Assembly: GCF_000383415.1 (NCBI RefSeq)
Contig: NZ_KB911255.1
Span: 604,001-668,000, forward strand
Source of the DNA: Hyphomicrobium zavarzinii ATCC 27496
GTDB lineage: Bacteria > Pseudomonadota > Alphaproteobacteria > Rhizobiales > Hyphomicrobiaceae
DNA: 64,000 nucleotides
Reading direction: 5' to 3'
Shown: positions 30,462 through 38,120 of the stretch, in pieces
Layout: the number at the start of each line of letters is the position of its first letter
How positions within the stretch are numbered: the stretch's first letter is position 1
Notes under the pieces: generated by a model
Seen by the model: the letters and a program-made list of their open reading frames with translations, nothing else
Databases searched by the model: none
What the model was told of the DNA's origin: nothing
Translations under genes and position numbers: made by a program

Positions 30462-30794
30462 ATGTCGAGCCACGTCGCCTTGGCCCTTGCCATCGTCCTG
30501 GAGGTGATCGCGACCTCCGCGCTCAAGGCTTCCGAGGGGTTCAGCAAACCTCTTCCCACACTCGTCGTGGCCATCGGCTATGGGGCGGCGTTCTATTTCC
30601 TCTCGCTCGCGCTCCGGACGATCCCTGTGGGAGTTGCCTACGCGGTCTGGTCCGGAATCGGCATCGTGCTGATCTCCGCCATCGGATGGGTCGCGTTCGG
30701 ACAGAAGCTGGACCTCGCCGCCCTGATCGGCCTTTCCCTCATCATCGCCGGGGTTATCGTCGTTAACGTCTTCTCGGCTTCGAGCGGACACTGA
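30462..30794 (+). CDS. Small multidrug resistance (SMR) family transporter, EmrE-like
   Basis: Four-TM proton-coupled antiporter of the inner membrane. The 110-residue protein has the essential Glu14 in [12 protein letters not shown] and the conserved Trp63 in [12 protein letters not shown], both at the family positions. The export substrate (cationic drug or guanidinium-like) cannot be told. It sits 75 nt after the foldase gene, between it and argJ. Confidence 0.93.
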   Translation: MSSHVALALAIVLEVIATSALKASEGFSKPLPTLVVAIGYGAAFYFLSLALRTIPVGVAYAVWSGIGIVLISAIGWVAFGQKLDLAALIGLSLIIAGVIVVNVFSASSGH

Positions 30795-30943
30795 TACCTG
30801 TCATCTCAAGCGAAAAATTCCGCTTTAGGGTCCTCAGTCTCTATTTTGGACTGCGGATATCCGGCGCGCGTTGATCTATAAGAGCGGCGAACAGGGGGCG
30901 GCGCTCCCGCTCCTGCCGCAGATTTCGTTTGGGGTTTCCTTCC

Positions 30944-32191
30944 ATGGCCAAGACTATGCCTCCCTCGCCCTTCGCGCCTGCCACACTGCCCCGGCTCGAT
31001 CCGATCGCCGGCGTGCACTTCTCCACGGCGGAAGCTGGCATCCGCTATCAGGGCCGCACCGATCTCATGGTCGCCGTCCTGGCGGAGGACACGGCCGTCG
31101 CGGGCGTTTTCACCCAATCCAAGACGGCCTCGGCGCCTGTCCTCACCTGCCGCAAGCATCTCAAGAAGGGTGAGGCGCGCGTGCTGGTGGTCAACTCCGG
31201 CAACGCGAACGCTTTCACCGGCAAGAAGGGCAAGGAAGCGGTCGAGATCACGGTGGACGCGGCTGCGAAGGCGGGCGACTGCGCGCGCCACGAGGTGTTC
31301 GTGGCATCGACAGGCGTGATCGGCGAGCCGCTCGAGGCGGAGAAGTTCGCGCATCTGCTCGAGGGGCTCGTCAAGGACGCGGCTCCCGATGCCTTCGAGG
31401 CGGCCGCGCGCGCGATCATGACGACGGACACCTATCCGAAAATGGCGACGCGCAAGGCGTTGATCGGGGATGTCGAGGTGACCCTCAACGGCTTCTGCAA
31501 GGGTGCCGGAATGATCGCACCCGACATGGCGACGATGCTGTGCTTCATCTTCACGGACGCCCATATCGCCGCAAAGCCGCTGCAGGCGCTGCTCTCGGAG
31601 CATGTCGAGACGACCTTCAACGCGATGACGGTGGACGGCGACACCTCCACCAGCGACACGTGCCTGATCTTCGCAACGGGAGACGCGAGTGCGCGCGGGC
31701 AGGAGCCGATCACGAAGGCGGGCTCGAAGAAGCTCAAGGAATTTTCGGCCGCGCTCCACGATCTGATGCAGGATCTCGCGATCCAGGTGGCGAAGGACGG
31801 CGAGGGGCTCTCCAAGTTCGTCACCTTCATCGTGGAGGGGGCGGAGAGCGAGAAGGCCGCGCGGAAAATCGCGCTGTCGTGTGCCAACTCCCCGATCCTC
31901 AAGACGGCGATCGCGGGCGAAGATCCGAACTGGGGCCGGGTGGTGATGGCGGTCGGCAAGTCCGGCGAGGCGGCCGACCGCGACAAGCTTTCCATCTGGT
32001 TCGGCGACCATTGCGTGGCGCGCGACGGGGAGCGGTCGGCGGAGTATGACGAAGCGACTGCGGCGTCCTATATGAAGGGGCGCGAGATCGTCATTCGCAT
32101 CGATGTGGGCGTGGGCAAGGCTACGTCTCACGTGTGGACGTGCGATCTCACGCACGACTACGTATCGATCAATGCAGATTATCGCAGCTGA
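30944..32191 (+). CDS. argJ: Bifunctional ornithine acetyltransferase / N-acetylglutamate synthase
   Basis: Recycles acetyl groups in arginine biosynthesis. The 415-residue precursor self-cleaves into two chains at the conserved site KGAGMIAPDMA-TML; Thr197 would be the new N-terminal nucleophile. The substrate motif STSDTCL is present. Start ATG 30944 (MAKTMPPSPF); an in-frame TTG five codons upstream is unlikely. No strong Shine-Dalgarno is seen. Whether it uses acetyl-CoA (bifunctional) cannot be told from sequence alone. Confidence 0.95.
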   Translation: MAKTMPPSPFAPATLPRLDPIAGVHFSTAEAGIRYQGRTDLMVAVLAEDTAVAGVFTQSKTASAPVLTCRKHLKKGEARVLVVNSGNANAFTGKKGKEAVEITVDAAAKAGDCARHEVFVASTGVIGEPLEAEKFAHLLEGLVKDAAPDAFEAAARAIMTTDTYPKMATRKALIGDVEVTLNGFCKGAGMIAPDMATMLCFIFTDAHIAAKPLQALLSEHVETTFNAMTVDGDTSTSDTCLIFATGDASARGQEPITKAGSKKLKEFSAALHDLMQDLAIQVAKDGEGLSKFVTFIVEGAESEKAARKIALSCANSPILKTAIAGEDPNWGRVVMAVGKSGEAADRDKLSIWFGDHCVARDGERSAEYDEATAASYMKGREIVIRIDVGVGKATSHVWTCDLTHDYVSINADYRS

Positions 32192-32229
32192 TCCCCGGTA
32201 CGAGTTTCCTCGAAGGTGACACTGACAAA

Positions 32230-32235
32230 AGGAGG
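32230..32235 (+). promoter_or_regulatory. Ribosome-binding site that decides the TPMT-like start
   Basis: AGGAGG seven bases before GTG 32243. It makes the GTG at 32216, nine codons upstream, less likely. Confidence 0.6.
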
Positions 32236-32242
32236 AGGGACG

Positions 32243-32908
32243 GTGCCTCTGACACCCGACTTCTGGCTCGAACGTTGGCAAAAAGGCGATATCGGCTTCC
32301 ATCAGGCCGAGGGCAACGATCTGTTGCCGCGGAACTGGCCGTCGCTCAACCTCGCACCTGGATCGGCCGTTTTCGTGCCGTTGTGCGGGAAGAGCCAAGA
32401 CATGGTTTGGCTTGCGGGCAACGGTCACCGCGTGATCGGCGCGGAGCTTTCGCCGCTGGCGGTGGATGATTTCTTCCGCGAGCAGGGGCTCGAAGCGGAT
32501 ACGCGTTCGACGGGGCCGTTCGTTGTGCGCACGGCGGGTCCGTTCACGATCTGGTGCGGGGACGTGTTCGAGATGCCGGCCGATGCGCTCTCCGACGTGG
32601 CGGCGGTCTATGACCGTGCCGCGCTGGTGGCCCTGCCGCCGAGCTTGCAGCAGCGCTACGCCAAGAAACTTGCGGAGGCGGTGCCCGCTTCGGCGTCCAT
32701 TCTTCTCGTGTCGCTCGCCTATCCGGACGGCCAGATCTCGGGCCCGCCGTTCTCGACGCCGTCCGAGCAGGTCTCGGCGCTGTTCGGCGCGACGCACGAG
32801 ATCCGCGTCACGGACAGCCGGGATCGCCTCGAGCAGAGCCAGAACCTCAAGGACCGCGGCGTGACCTCCCTTGAGGAGACCGCCTACGTGCTGAAGCGGA
32901 AGGCTTGA
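32243..32908 (+). CDS. Thiopurine S-methyltransferase family protein
   Basis: SAM-dependent class I methyltransferase. The 221-residue protein starts MPLTPDFWLERWQKGDIGFHQ, the hallmark TPMT N-terminus. The SAM site is FVPLCGKSQDMVWLAGNGHRVIG (residues about 44-66), with an acidic strand end at IGAELS, then DRAALVALPP. Bacterial members methylate selenium/tellurium compounds or thiopurine-like chemicals; the true substrate here is unknown. It ends 9 nt from the convergent bioA. Confidence 0.85.
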   Translation: MPLTPDFWLERWQKGDIGFHQAEGNDLLPRNWPSLNLAPGSAVFVPLCGKSQDMVWLAGNGHRVIGAELSPLAVDDFFREQGLEADTRSTGPFVVRTAGPFTIWCGDVFEMPADALSDVAAVYDRAALVALPPSLQQRYAKKLAEAVPASASILLVSLAYPDGQISGPPFSTPSEQVSALFGATHEIRVTDSRDRLEQSQNLKDRGVTSLEETAYVLKRKA

Positions 32909-32917
32909 TTAGCGGGG

Positions 32918-34186
32918 TTAAGGTCCTCGGGACAGCGCCTTAGGGGCGTCGCGGATCGCGTCGTAGGCGAGGGCGAGGTCGGCTTCGGTCGTGCAGTACG
33001 GCGGCATCACGTAGATGGTGTTGCCGAGCGGGCGGAGCAGGATGCCACGCGCGAGGAAATGCGCGCGGAGCGCTGGGCCGACCGACGCCAGATAGCCGCT
33101 GTCATCGACCTCCAGGTCTACCGCCGTGATGGTGCCGAGGCGGCGCGGGTTCTTGAAGCCCGCGCTCTTGGCCGTGAGCGCGCCGAGCGCGCGCTCCTGC
33201 AACGCCCCGAGTGCTGCGACGCGTTCGAGGACGGGCTCGGTTTCCCAAATGCGTAGATTTGCGAGCGCTGCCGCGCAGCAGACCGGATTGGCGGTGAAGC
33301 TCGACGAGTGGAACAGCGTGCGCGAGCGGTCCTCGGAATAGTGGGCATCGAAAATGCGGGCCGAGGCGAGGGTGGCGGCGAGCGGCAAGCTGCCGCCGGT
33401 GAGACCTTTGGCGACGCACATGATGTCCGGTGCGATCGCGGCCTGATCGCAGGCGAACAGCGTGCCGGTGCGGCCCCATCCGGTCATCACCTCGTCGGCG
33501 ATGAAGAGCGCGTCGTGGCGCTCGCAGATGCGCTTCATCTCGTGGAGAGTCGTCGCGCCGTACATCATCATGCCGCCTGCGCCCAGGATCAGGGGCTCGA
33601 CGATGAGGGCTGCGAGCGGGGCTTCGCGGCAGGCGGCGTCGAGAGCGTCCAGCGTCTCCTGCTCGCGTCCCGGATAGGGAAAAGGAATACGCACGACATC
33701 GAACAACAGCGGCTCGTAGGCGGCATTGAAGACGCCGCGCGCGCCGGCCGACATGGTGCCGATGGTGTCGCCGTGGTAGCCGTGCTCCAGGGCCGCGATG
33801 CGCGTGCGCGTCTGTCCGATGTTGCGCCAGTAGCCGAGCGCCATCTTGAGCGCGACTTCGATGGAAGTTGAACCGCTGTCGGAGAAGAAGACGTGGTCGA
33901 GACCAGCGGGGGCCAGTCCCACCACCTTTTTTGCAAGCTCCTCGGCAGGGGCGTGGGTGAAGCCCGCGAAGATCACCTGATCGAGCTTGTCGATCTGCTC
34001 GTGGATGGCGGCGACGATGGCCGGGTGGCGATGGCCGTGGGTGACGACCCACCACGACGAGATGCCATCGAGGATGCGCCGGCCATCCTCTGTTTCGAGC
34101 CAGGCGCCCTCTCCGCGCGCGATCATCGTCGCGTTGGGCTCGGCGCCATGCTGCGTGAACGGATGCCAGACGGTGGAGCGCGCCAT
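32918..34186 (-). CDS. bioA: Adenosylmethionine-8-amino-7-oxononanoate aminotransferase
   Basis: Makes 7,8-diaminopelargonate in biotin synthesis. The 422-residue class III aminotransferase has FSDSGSTSIEVALKMA near residue 97, DEVMTGWGRTG, and the PLP lysine in CVAKGLTGGSLPL. Its ATG shares a base with the bioD stop (TGATG), so the two are coupled. Last gene of the bioBFDA cluster. Confidence 0.95.
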   Translation of the reverse strand: MARSTVWHPFTQHGAEPNATMIARGEGAWLETEDGRRILDGISSWWVVTHGHRHPAIVAAIHEQIDKLDQVIFAGFTHAPAEELAKKVVGLAPAGLDHVFFSDSGSTSIEVALKMALGYWRNIGQTRTRIAALEHGYHGDTIGTMSAGARGVFNAAYEPLLFDVVRIPFPYPGREQETLDALDAACREAPLAALIVEPLILGAGGMMMYGATTLHEMKRICERHDALFIADEVMTGWGRTGTLFACDQAAIAPDIMCVAKGLTGGSLPLAATLASARIFDAHYSEDRSRTLFHSSSFTANPVCCAAALANLRIWETEPVLERVAALGALQERALGALTAKSAGFKNPRRLGTITAVDLEVDDSGYLASVGPALRAHFLARGILLRPLGNTIYVMPPYCTTEADLALAYDAIRDAPKALSRGP

Positions 34187-34812
34187 CAGCGGAAATCCTC
34201 GACGCGGAAGTGGCTCGCGAATGCGTCGCTCAAAGTCGCACGGGTCAGGGTATCGAGGTGAGGCAGGCGCCCGAGGCGGCGCACGTTGCCCATCTCGGCG
34301 ATCGTCTGCTCGGTGTCGGGCATCTCGTCGCCGACGAAGGCTACGCCCAGGATCGGGATGTTGCGGCCGTTCAACGCCTCGATCGAGAGGAGCGTGTGAT
34401 TGATGGTGCCGAGGGCGGTGCGCGCCACGAGCACCACGGGCAGGCGCCAGGACGCGAAGACGTCGATCAGCAGCGTCTGGCGGTTGACGGGCACCATGAG
34501 GCCGCCCGCGCCTTCGACGACGAGGGGGCCGGGAGCCTCGGGGAGCTTCAGCTTCGCGATACTGATCTCCAGGCCTTCCGCCTCGGCCGCGCGATGGGGG
34601 GAGGCGGCCATTTCCAGGCGGTAGATCTCGGGCAGCACGTGATCAGGCGCGAGGCCGGAGAGCGCGCGGATGCGGCTGGTGTCTCCGCCTTCCGCGAGGC
34701 CGCACTGAATGGGCTTCCAATAGTATGCGCCGAGCGCGCCCGAGAGGGCGGCTGCGAACACAGTCTTGCCGACGTCGGTGTCGGTTCCGGTGACGATGAG
34801 GCATTGTGTCAT
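34186..34812 (-). CDS. bioD: Dethiobiotin synthetase
   Basis: ATP-dependent ring closure in biotin synthesis. The 208-residue protein has the P-loop GTDTDVGKT (residues 8-16) near the start, catalytic Lys in YYWKPIQ, and the EGAGGLMVPV motif. Start ATG 34812 is preceded by GGAAAG. The in-frame extension upstream (to 34911) reads through a repeat element, so it is not used. Confidence 0.94.
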   Translation of the reverse strand: MTQCLIVTGTDTDVGKTVFAAALSGALGAYYWKPIQCGLAEGGDTSRIRALSGLAPDHVLPEIYRLEMAASPHRAAEAEGLEISIAKLKLPEAPGPLVVEGAGGLMVPVNRQTLLIDVFASWRLPVVLVARTALGTINHTLLSIEALNGRNIPILGVAFVGDEMPDTEQTIAEMGNVRRLGRLPHLDTLTRATLSDAFASHFRVEDFR

Positions 34813-34868
34813 GTCAAAGCGCTTTCCGCGCTGCATCTGAGCGACCGTACGCGACGCTTCGAAACGTG

Positions 34869-34897
34869 CCTGGACCCCGACCTCCGTCGGGGTGACG
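34869..34897 (-). repeat. Palindromic repeat unit A (REP-like)
   Basis: A 29-nt unit that on the minus strand reads CGTCACCCCGACGGAGG... and forms an 8-bp stem (ACCCCGAC/GTCGGGGT) with a 4-nt loop. It faces unit B, 34 nt away, as an inverted pair. Confidence 0.75.
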
Positions 34898-34931
34898 TTC
34901 CGGGGAGGCACTCGGCACGATCACCTTCTTC

Positions 34932-34960
34932 CGTCATCCCGGCGAAGGCCGGGATCCAGA
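34932..34960 (+). repeat. Palindromic repeat unit B (REP-like)
   Basis: A 29-nt unit reading CGTCATCCCGGCGAAGG... with 8-bp stem ATCCCGGC/GCCGGGAT and a 4-nt loop. It differs from unit A at six positions; the four stem differences are two compensatory pairs. Sequences of this shape are common dispersed elements in Alphaproteobacteria. Confidence 0.8.
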
Positions 34961-34993
34961 TGCGTGTGTCGGAAGCATCGAACCTTCGAGCTG

Positions 34994-35023
34994 TTTCGCG
35001 CTCTACGGAGACGGAGCGCGAAA
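34994..35023. other. Perfect 10-bp inverted repeat after bioF
   Basis: TTTCGCGCTC/GAGCGCGAAA with a 10-nt loop, 27 nt after the bioF stop, with no clear T-run. It may be an mRNA-stabilising or attenuating hairpin in the bioF-bioD gap. Confidence 0.45.
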
Positions 35024-35050
35024 GCATCGGCTTCCTAATCTGAGGGTTGG

Positions 35051-36184
35051 TCATGCGGGCACCCGCTGAAGGATGGCGGCGAGCGTATCGATGAGGCGCG
35101 TGGTGGCGTCCTCGCCGGCGTTGAGGGTGAGGGAGACGCGAAGGCGCGCGGTGCCTTCGGGAACGGTCGGCGGGCGGACGGCGCGGACGTCGAAGCCTTC
35201 CGCGACGAGCGCGCGGGCAATCGCGACGGCCCGCTCGTCGGCGCCGAGGATAACGGGCTGGATGTGCGATCCGGAGGGCGCGATGCCACAGCGCTCGTTC
35301 AATGCCCGGCCTGCGAAATCGACGAGCTTGGCGAGGCGTTCCCGCCGCTCCGGCGCATCGCGAACCAGGCGAAGAGAGGCGCGCACGGCGGCCGCCATCA
35401 GCGGAGAGGGAGCGGTCGCATAGATGAAGGGGCGGGCGCGGTTGACGAGAAAATCACGCAGGCCGCGCGAGGTGAGCAGCAATGCGCCGCTGACGCCGAG
35501 AGCCTTTCCGCAGGTATGCAGAGAGACGACATCGGGTGCGCCTTCGAGCGCGTGGGCAAGGCCGCGTCCATCGGGGCCGAGCACGCCCGTGGCGTGGGCC
35601 TCGTCGACGACGAGCATGCCGTCGTGACGGCGTGCGACCTCTATGAGCGCGCCGAGGGGAGCGCGGTCGCCGTCCATCGAGTAGAGGCTTTCGACCGCGA
35701 GCCAGGGCTGGCCGGTGCCGCCCGCTGCGCGCCAGGCCGCGATGGCGTCCTCGAAACTCTGCGCATCGTTGTGGCGCGCCGAGGCAATCGCCGCTTTGCT
35801 CGCGCGCATCCCGTCGATGACGCTGGCATGGATGAGCTCGTCGTGGACAACGAGATCGCCGCGCTGTGGAAGCGTCGAGAAGAGCGCGTAGTTGGCGACG
35901 AAGCCGCCGCCGAAGTAGAGGCAGCTTTCCGCGCCGAAGAAATCCTGCGCGTCGGCCTCCAGCTCCTCATGCTCGGGATCGTTGCCGCGCAGGAGGCGCG
36001 AGCCGCCCGCACCGATGGCAACACCGCGCGCGAGCGCGTGCGCGACGGCCTCGGTCAGCTCCGGCGACGTGGCAAGGCCGAGATAATCGTTGGACGAGAA
36101 GTCGATGCCGCTGCGGGGGCTGAGCTCGCGCAGGCGGCCGCGACGTTCCAGCGCCTTTAGCGCGCGCTCGTGGCTGTCTGACAT
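35051..36184 (-). CDS. bioF: 8-amino-7-oxononanoate synthase
   Basis: PLP enzyme that condenses pimeloyl thioester with alanine. The 377-residue protein has [10 protein letters not shown] near the N-terminus, [15 protein letters not shown], and the PLP lysine in [11 protein letters not shown]. Start ATG 36182-36184 lies inside the bioB gene, so the genes overlap by 28 nt. The frame is open further upstream inside bioB but that part is a shadow. Confidence 0.94.
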   Translation of the reverse strand: MSDSHERALKALERRGRLRELSPRSGIDFSSNDYLGLATSPELTEAVAHALARGVAIGAGGSRLLRGNDPEHEELEADAQDFFGAESCLYFGGGFVANYALFSTLPQRGDLVVHDELIHASVIDGMRASKAAIASARHNDAQSFEDAIAAWRAAGGTGQPWLAVESLYSMDGDRAPLGALIEVARRHDGMLVVDEAHATGVLGPDGRGLAHALEGAPDVVSLHTCGKALGVSGALLLTSRGLRDFLVNRARPFIYATAPSPLMAAAVRASLRLVRDAPERRERLAKLVDFAGRALNERCGIAPSGSHIQPVILGADERAVAIARALVAEGFDVRAVRPPTVPEGTARLRVSLTLNAGEDATTRLIDTLAAILQRVPA

Positions 36185-37254
36185 GAGGAGGTTCCAGAGC
36201 AGCCGCAGCCGGCGTGCTCCGAGGGCGCCGTCTCGATGCCCGCATCGGCGGCCGCGTCGGTGTCGAGCGCCATCGGCTCGATGCCGAGCTTGTTGAACAG
36301 CGCCTGATCCTTGTCCTCGCCTGGGTTGTCGGCGGTGAGCAGCGTCTCGCCGCAGAAGATCGAGTTGGCGCCAGCAAAGAAGCAAAGCGCCTGCGTCTCC
36401 TCGCTCATCTCGGTGCGGCCGGCGGAAAGGCGCACGAATGAGGTCGGCATCATGATGCGGGCGAGCGCGATGATGCGCACGAAAGCAATGGGGTCGACCT
36501 TCTTGCGGTTCTCGAGCGGCGTGCCCGGAATGGGGATCAGCATGTTGATCGGCACGCTCTCGGGGTGCTGCTCGAGGTTGGCGAGCGTCACCAGCATGTC
36601 GATGCGATCCTCAATGGTCTCGCCGAGGCCGACGATGCCGCCGGAGCAGACCTTGATACCCGCTTCGCGTACGCGCGACAGCGTGTCGAGGCGGTCTGCG
36701 AAAGTGCGCGTCTTGATGATCTCGGAATAGTAGCGCTCGGACGTATCGATGTTGTGATTGTAGTAGTCGAGGCCGGCGTCCTTGAGTTTCACGACGTCGT
36801 CGTAGGAGAGCATGCCGAGCGTCATGCAGGTTTCCATGCCGAGCGCCTTGACGCCTTCCACCATGGCGACGACCGAGTCCATGTCGCGGCTCTTCGGCGA
36901 GCGCCAGGCTGCGCCCATGCAGTAGCGCGTGGCGCCCTGGGCCTTGGCCTTCCTCGCCTCATTGAGGACGCGCTCGACCTCCATCAGCTTCGAAGCCTTC
37001 AGGCCGGTGCCGGAGGCGTGATGGGCGGACTGGCTGCAATAGCCGCAGTCCTCGGCGCAGCCGCCGGTCTTGATGGAGAGCAGGCGGGCGAGCTGGACCT
37101 TGTTGGGATCGAAGTGAAGGCGCTGGACGGTGGCGGCGCGGAACAGGAGGTCGTTGAACGGGAGGTCGTGGATGGCCTGCGCCTCGGCTCTCGTCCAGTC
37201 GTGGCGAACGGCGTCGATCGGCGCTGCGGTCATCGGAAGGACGTGCACGTTCAT
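36157..37254 (-). CDS. bioB: Biotin synthase (radical SAM)
   Basis: Inserts sulfur into dethiobiotin. The 365-residue protein has the radical-SAM cluster motif [16 protein letters not shown] (CxxxCxxC) and [20 protein letters not shown], and the second-cluster Arg in [12 protein letters not shown] 37252-37254 has GAGGAGAG upstream. The C-terminus carries an additional Cys-rich tail ([12 protein letters not shown]) encoded up to the overlap with bioF. First gene of bioBFDA; I found no clear BioR box upstream. Confidence 0.95.
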   Translation of the reverse strand: MNVHVLPMTAAPIDAVRHDWTRAEAQAIHDLPFNDLLFRAATVQRLHFDPNKVQLARLLSIKTGGCAEDCGYCSQSAHHASGTGLKASKLMEVERVLNEARKAKAQGATRYCMGAAWRSPKSRDMDSVVAMVEGVKALGMETCMTLGMLSYDDVVKLKDAGLDYYNHNIDTSERYYSEIIKTRTFADRLDTLSRVREAGIKVCSGGIVGLGETIEDRIDMLVTLANLEQHPESVPINMLIPIPGTPLENRKKVDPIAFVRIIALARIMMPTSFVRLSAGRTEMSEETQALCFFAGANSIFCGETLLTADNPGEDKDQALFNKLGIEPMALDTDAAADAGIETAPSEHAGCGCSGTSSCQTATSAR

Positions 37255-37723
37255 CGAGGGGACTCTCCTCATTCCGGTTCGGCGGGCACCCGGGCGTCCG
37301 ATGCGATCGATCGGAGCCGAAAGGTCCTTTGGTGTCGCATTTTCTACGACGGGCAGGAGCCCATGAGATCGGAAAATGCTTTGAAGGATGTTTGCACCGC
37401 GAAGGGACGGGTCTGCAAGGCTCAATTTGCTCCCTGGCTGCTGCTTCGCCGATGACGGCGCGGGGGTGATGCTCATCGCCCGTCCATCGCTGTCCAGGCT
37501 ATTGATCAGTCAAAGGTATTGCGCCTGCTTCGCGTCTGCGAGATGCGATCCTGGTCTCGCGCCAGTAACGATAGAGCCGGATGCCGCCAATAGGGGCTGG
37601 ATTGTCAACCATATCAGATCAAAGGCGGCTTGCGTTTGAATGAAACATAGTGAAGGCTGACAATTGCTGTGTCGATCTAGGTTTCAAACAAGTGCCAGAT
37701 CGATTTTTATTGGGGAGATTTCG
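37255..37723. other. Intergenic region upstream of bioB and the small Gly-rich gene
   Basis: About 470 nt between divergent genes. No BioR-like palindrome (TTATMKATAA) was found. Short open frames here have no recognisable features. It must hold the promoters of both flanking genes. Confidence 0.35.
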
Positions 37724-38014
37724 ATGGATCTTACATCATTACTCATCCAAGCCGTCAGTGGCGCAATCGGCGGCAACGCCGCGGCCGCTGCAACTAAGAA
37801 CGACGCCCTTGGCACACTCGGCAACACGATCGCCGGCGCCCTGGGCGGAGGACTTGGCGGGCAGTTGCTCGGTCCGCTTCTCGGTCTCGGCGGGGCGGCC
37901 GCAGCCTCGGGCCTCGACATCAATGCGATCGTGACCGGATTTGCCACCGGCGGCGTGAGCGGAGCGCTGACCGCGCTCGTGCTCGGTTTCATCAAGGCGA
38001 AGCTGGCAGGCTAA
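37724..38014 (+). CDS. Small Gly/Ala-rich hydrophobic protein of unknown function
   Basis: A 96-residue protein without Cys, His or Trp. It has alternating hydrophobic and small-residue stretches (GNTIAGALGGGLGGQLLG; GFATGGVSGALTALVLG) that look like Gly-zipper membrane helices, and a basic end (GFIKAKLAG). There is no signal peptide cut site. GGGGAG lies six bases before ATG 37724, and a strong terminator follows, so it is likely a well-expressed single gene. I do not know its function. Confidence 0.75.
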   Translation: MDLTSLLIQAVSGAIGGNAAAAATKNDALGTLGNTIAGALGGGLGGQLLGPLLGLGGAAAASGLDINAIVTGFATGGVSGALTALVLGFIKAKLAG

Positions 38015-38074
38015 TTTAGTTCATTGTGTCCGGCGGGCCGGTATTGGGGCGGCCTGCTCTCAAAATTTTTCAGG

Positions 38075-38109
38075 AGGCGCCCGGTCTTTCACGACCGGGT
38101 GCCTTTTTT
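38075..38109 (+). terminator. Rho-independent terminator after the small Gly-rich gene
   Basis: A 12-bp stem with one wobble (38075-38086 and 38093-38104), a 6-nt loop and a run of six T at 38104-38109. Confidence 0.92.
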
Positions 38110-38120
38110 CAAGCGTCCGT

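Noticed and set aside
29277-30791. 504-codon open frame opposite the foldase and EmrE genes
   Set aside because: Spans two supported genes and the terminator between them, with no recognisable domain.
37255-37723. BioR operator or other biotin riboswitch-like site upstream of bioB
   Set aside because: No TTATMKATAA-type palindrome was found by eye, and no biotin riboswitch is known. Regulation is left open.
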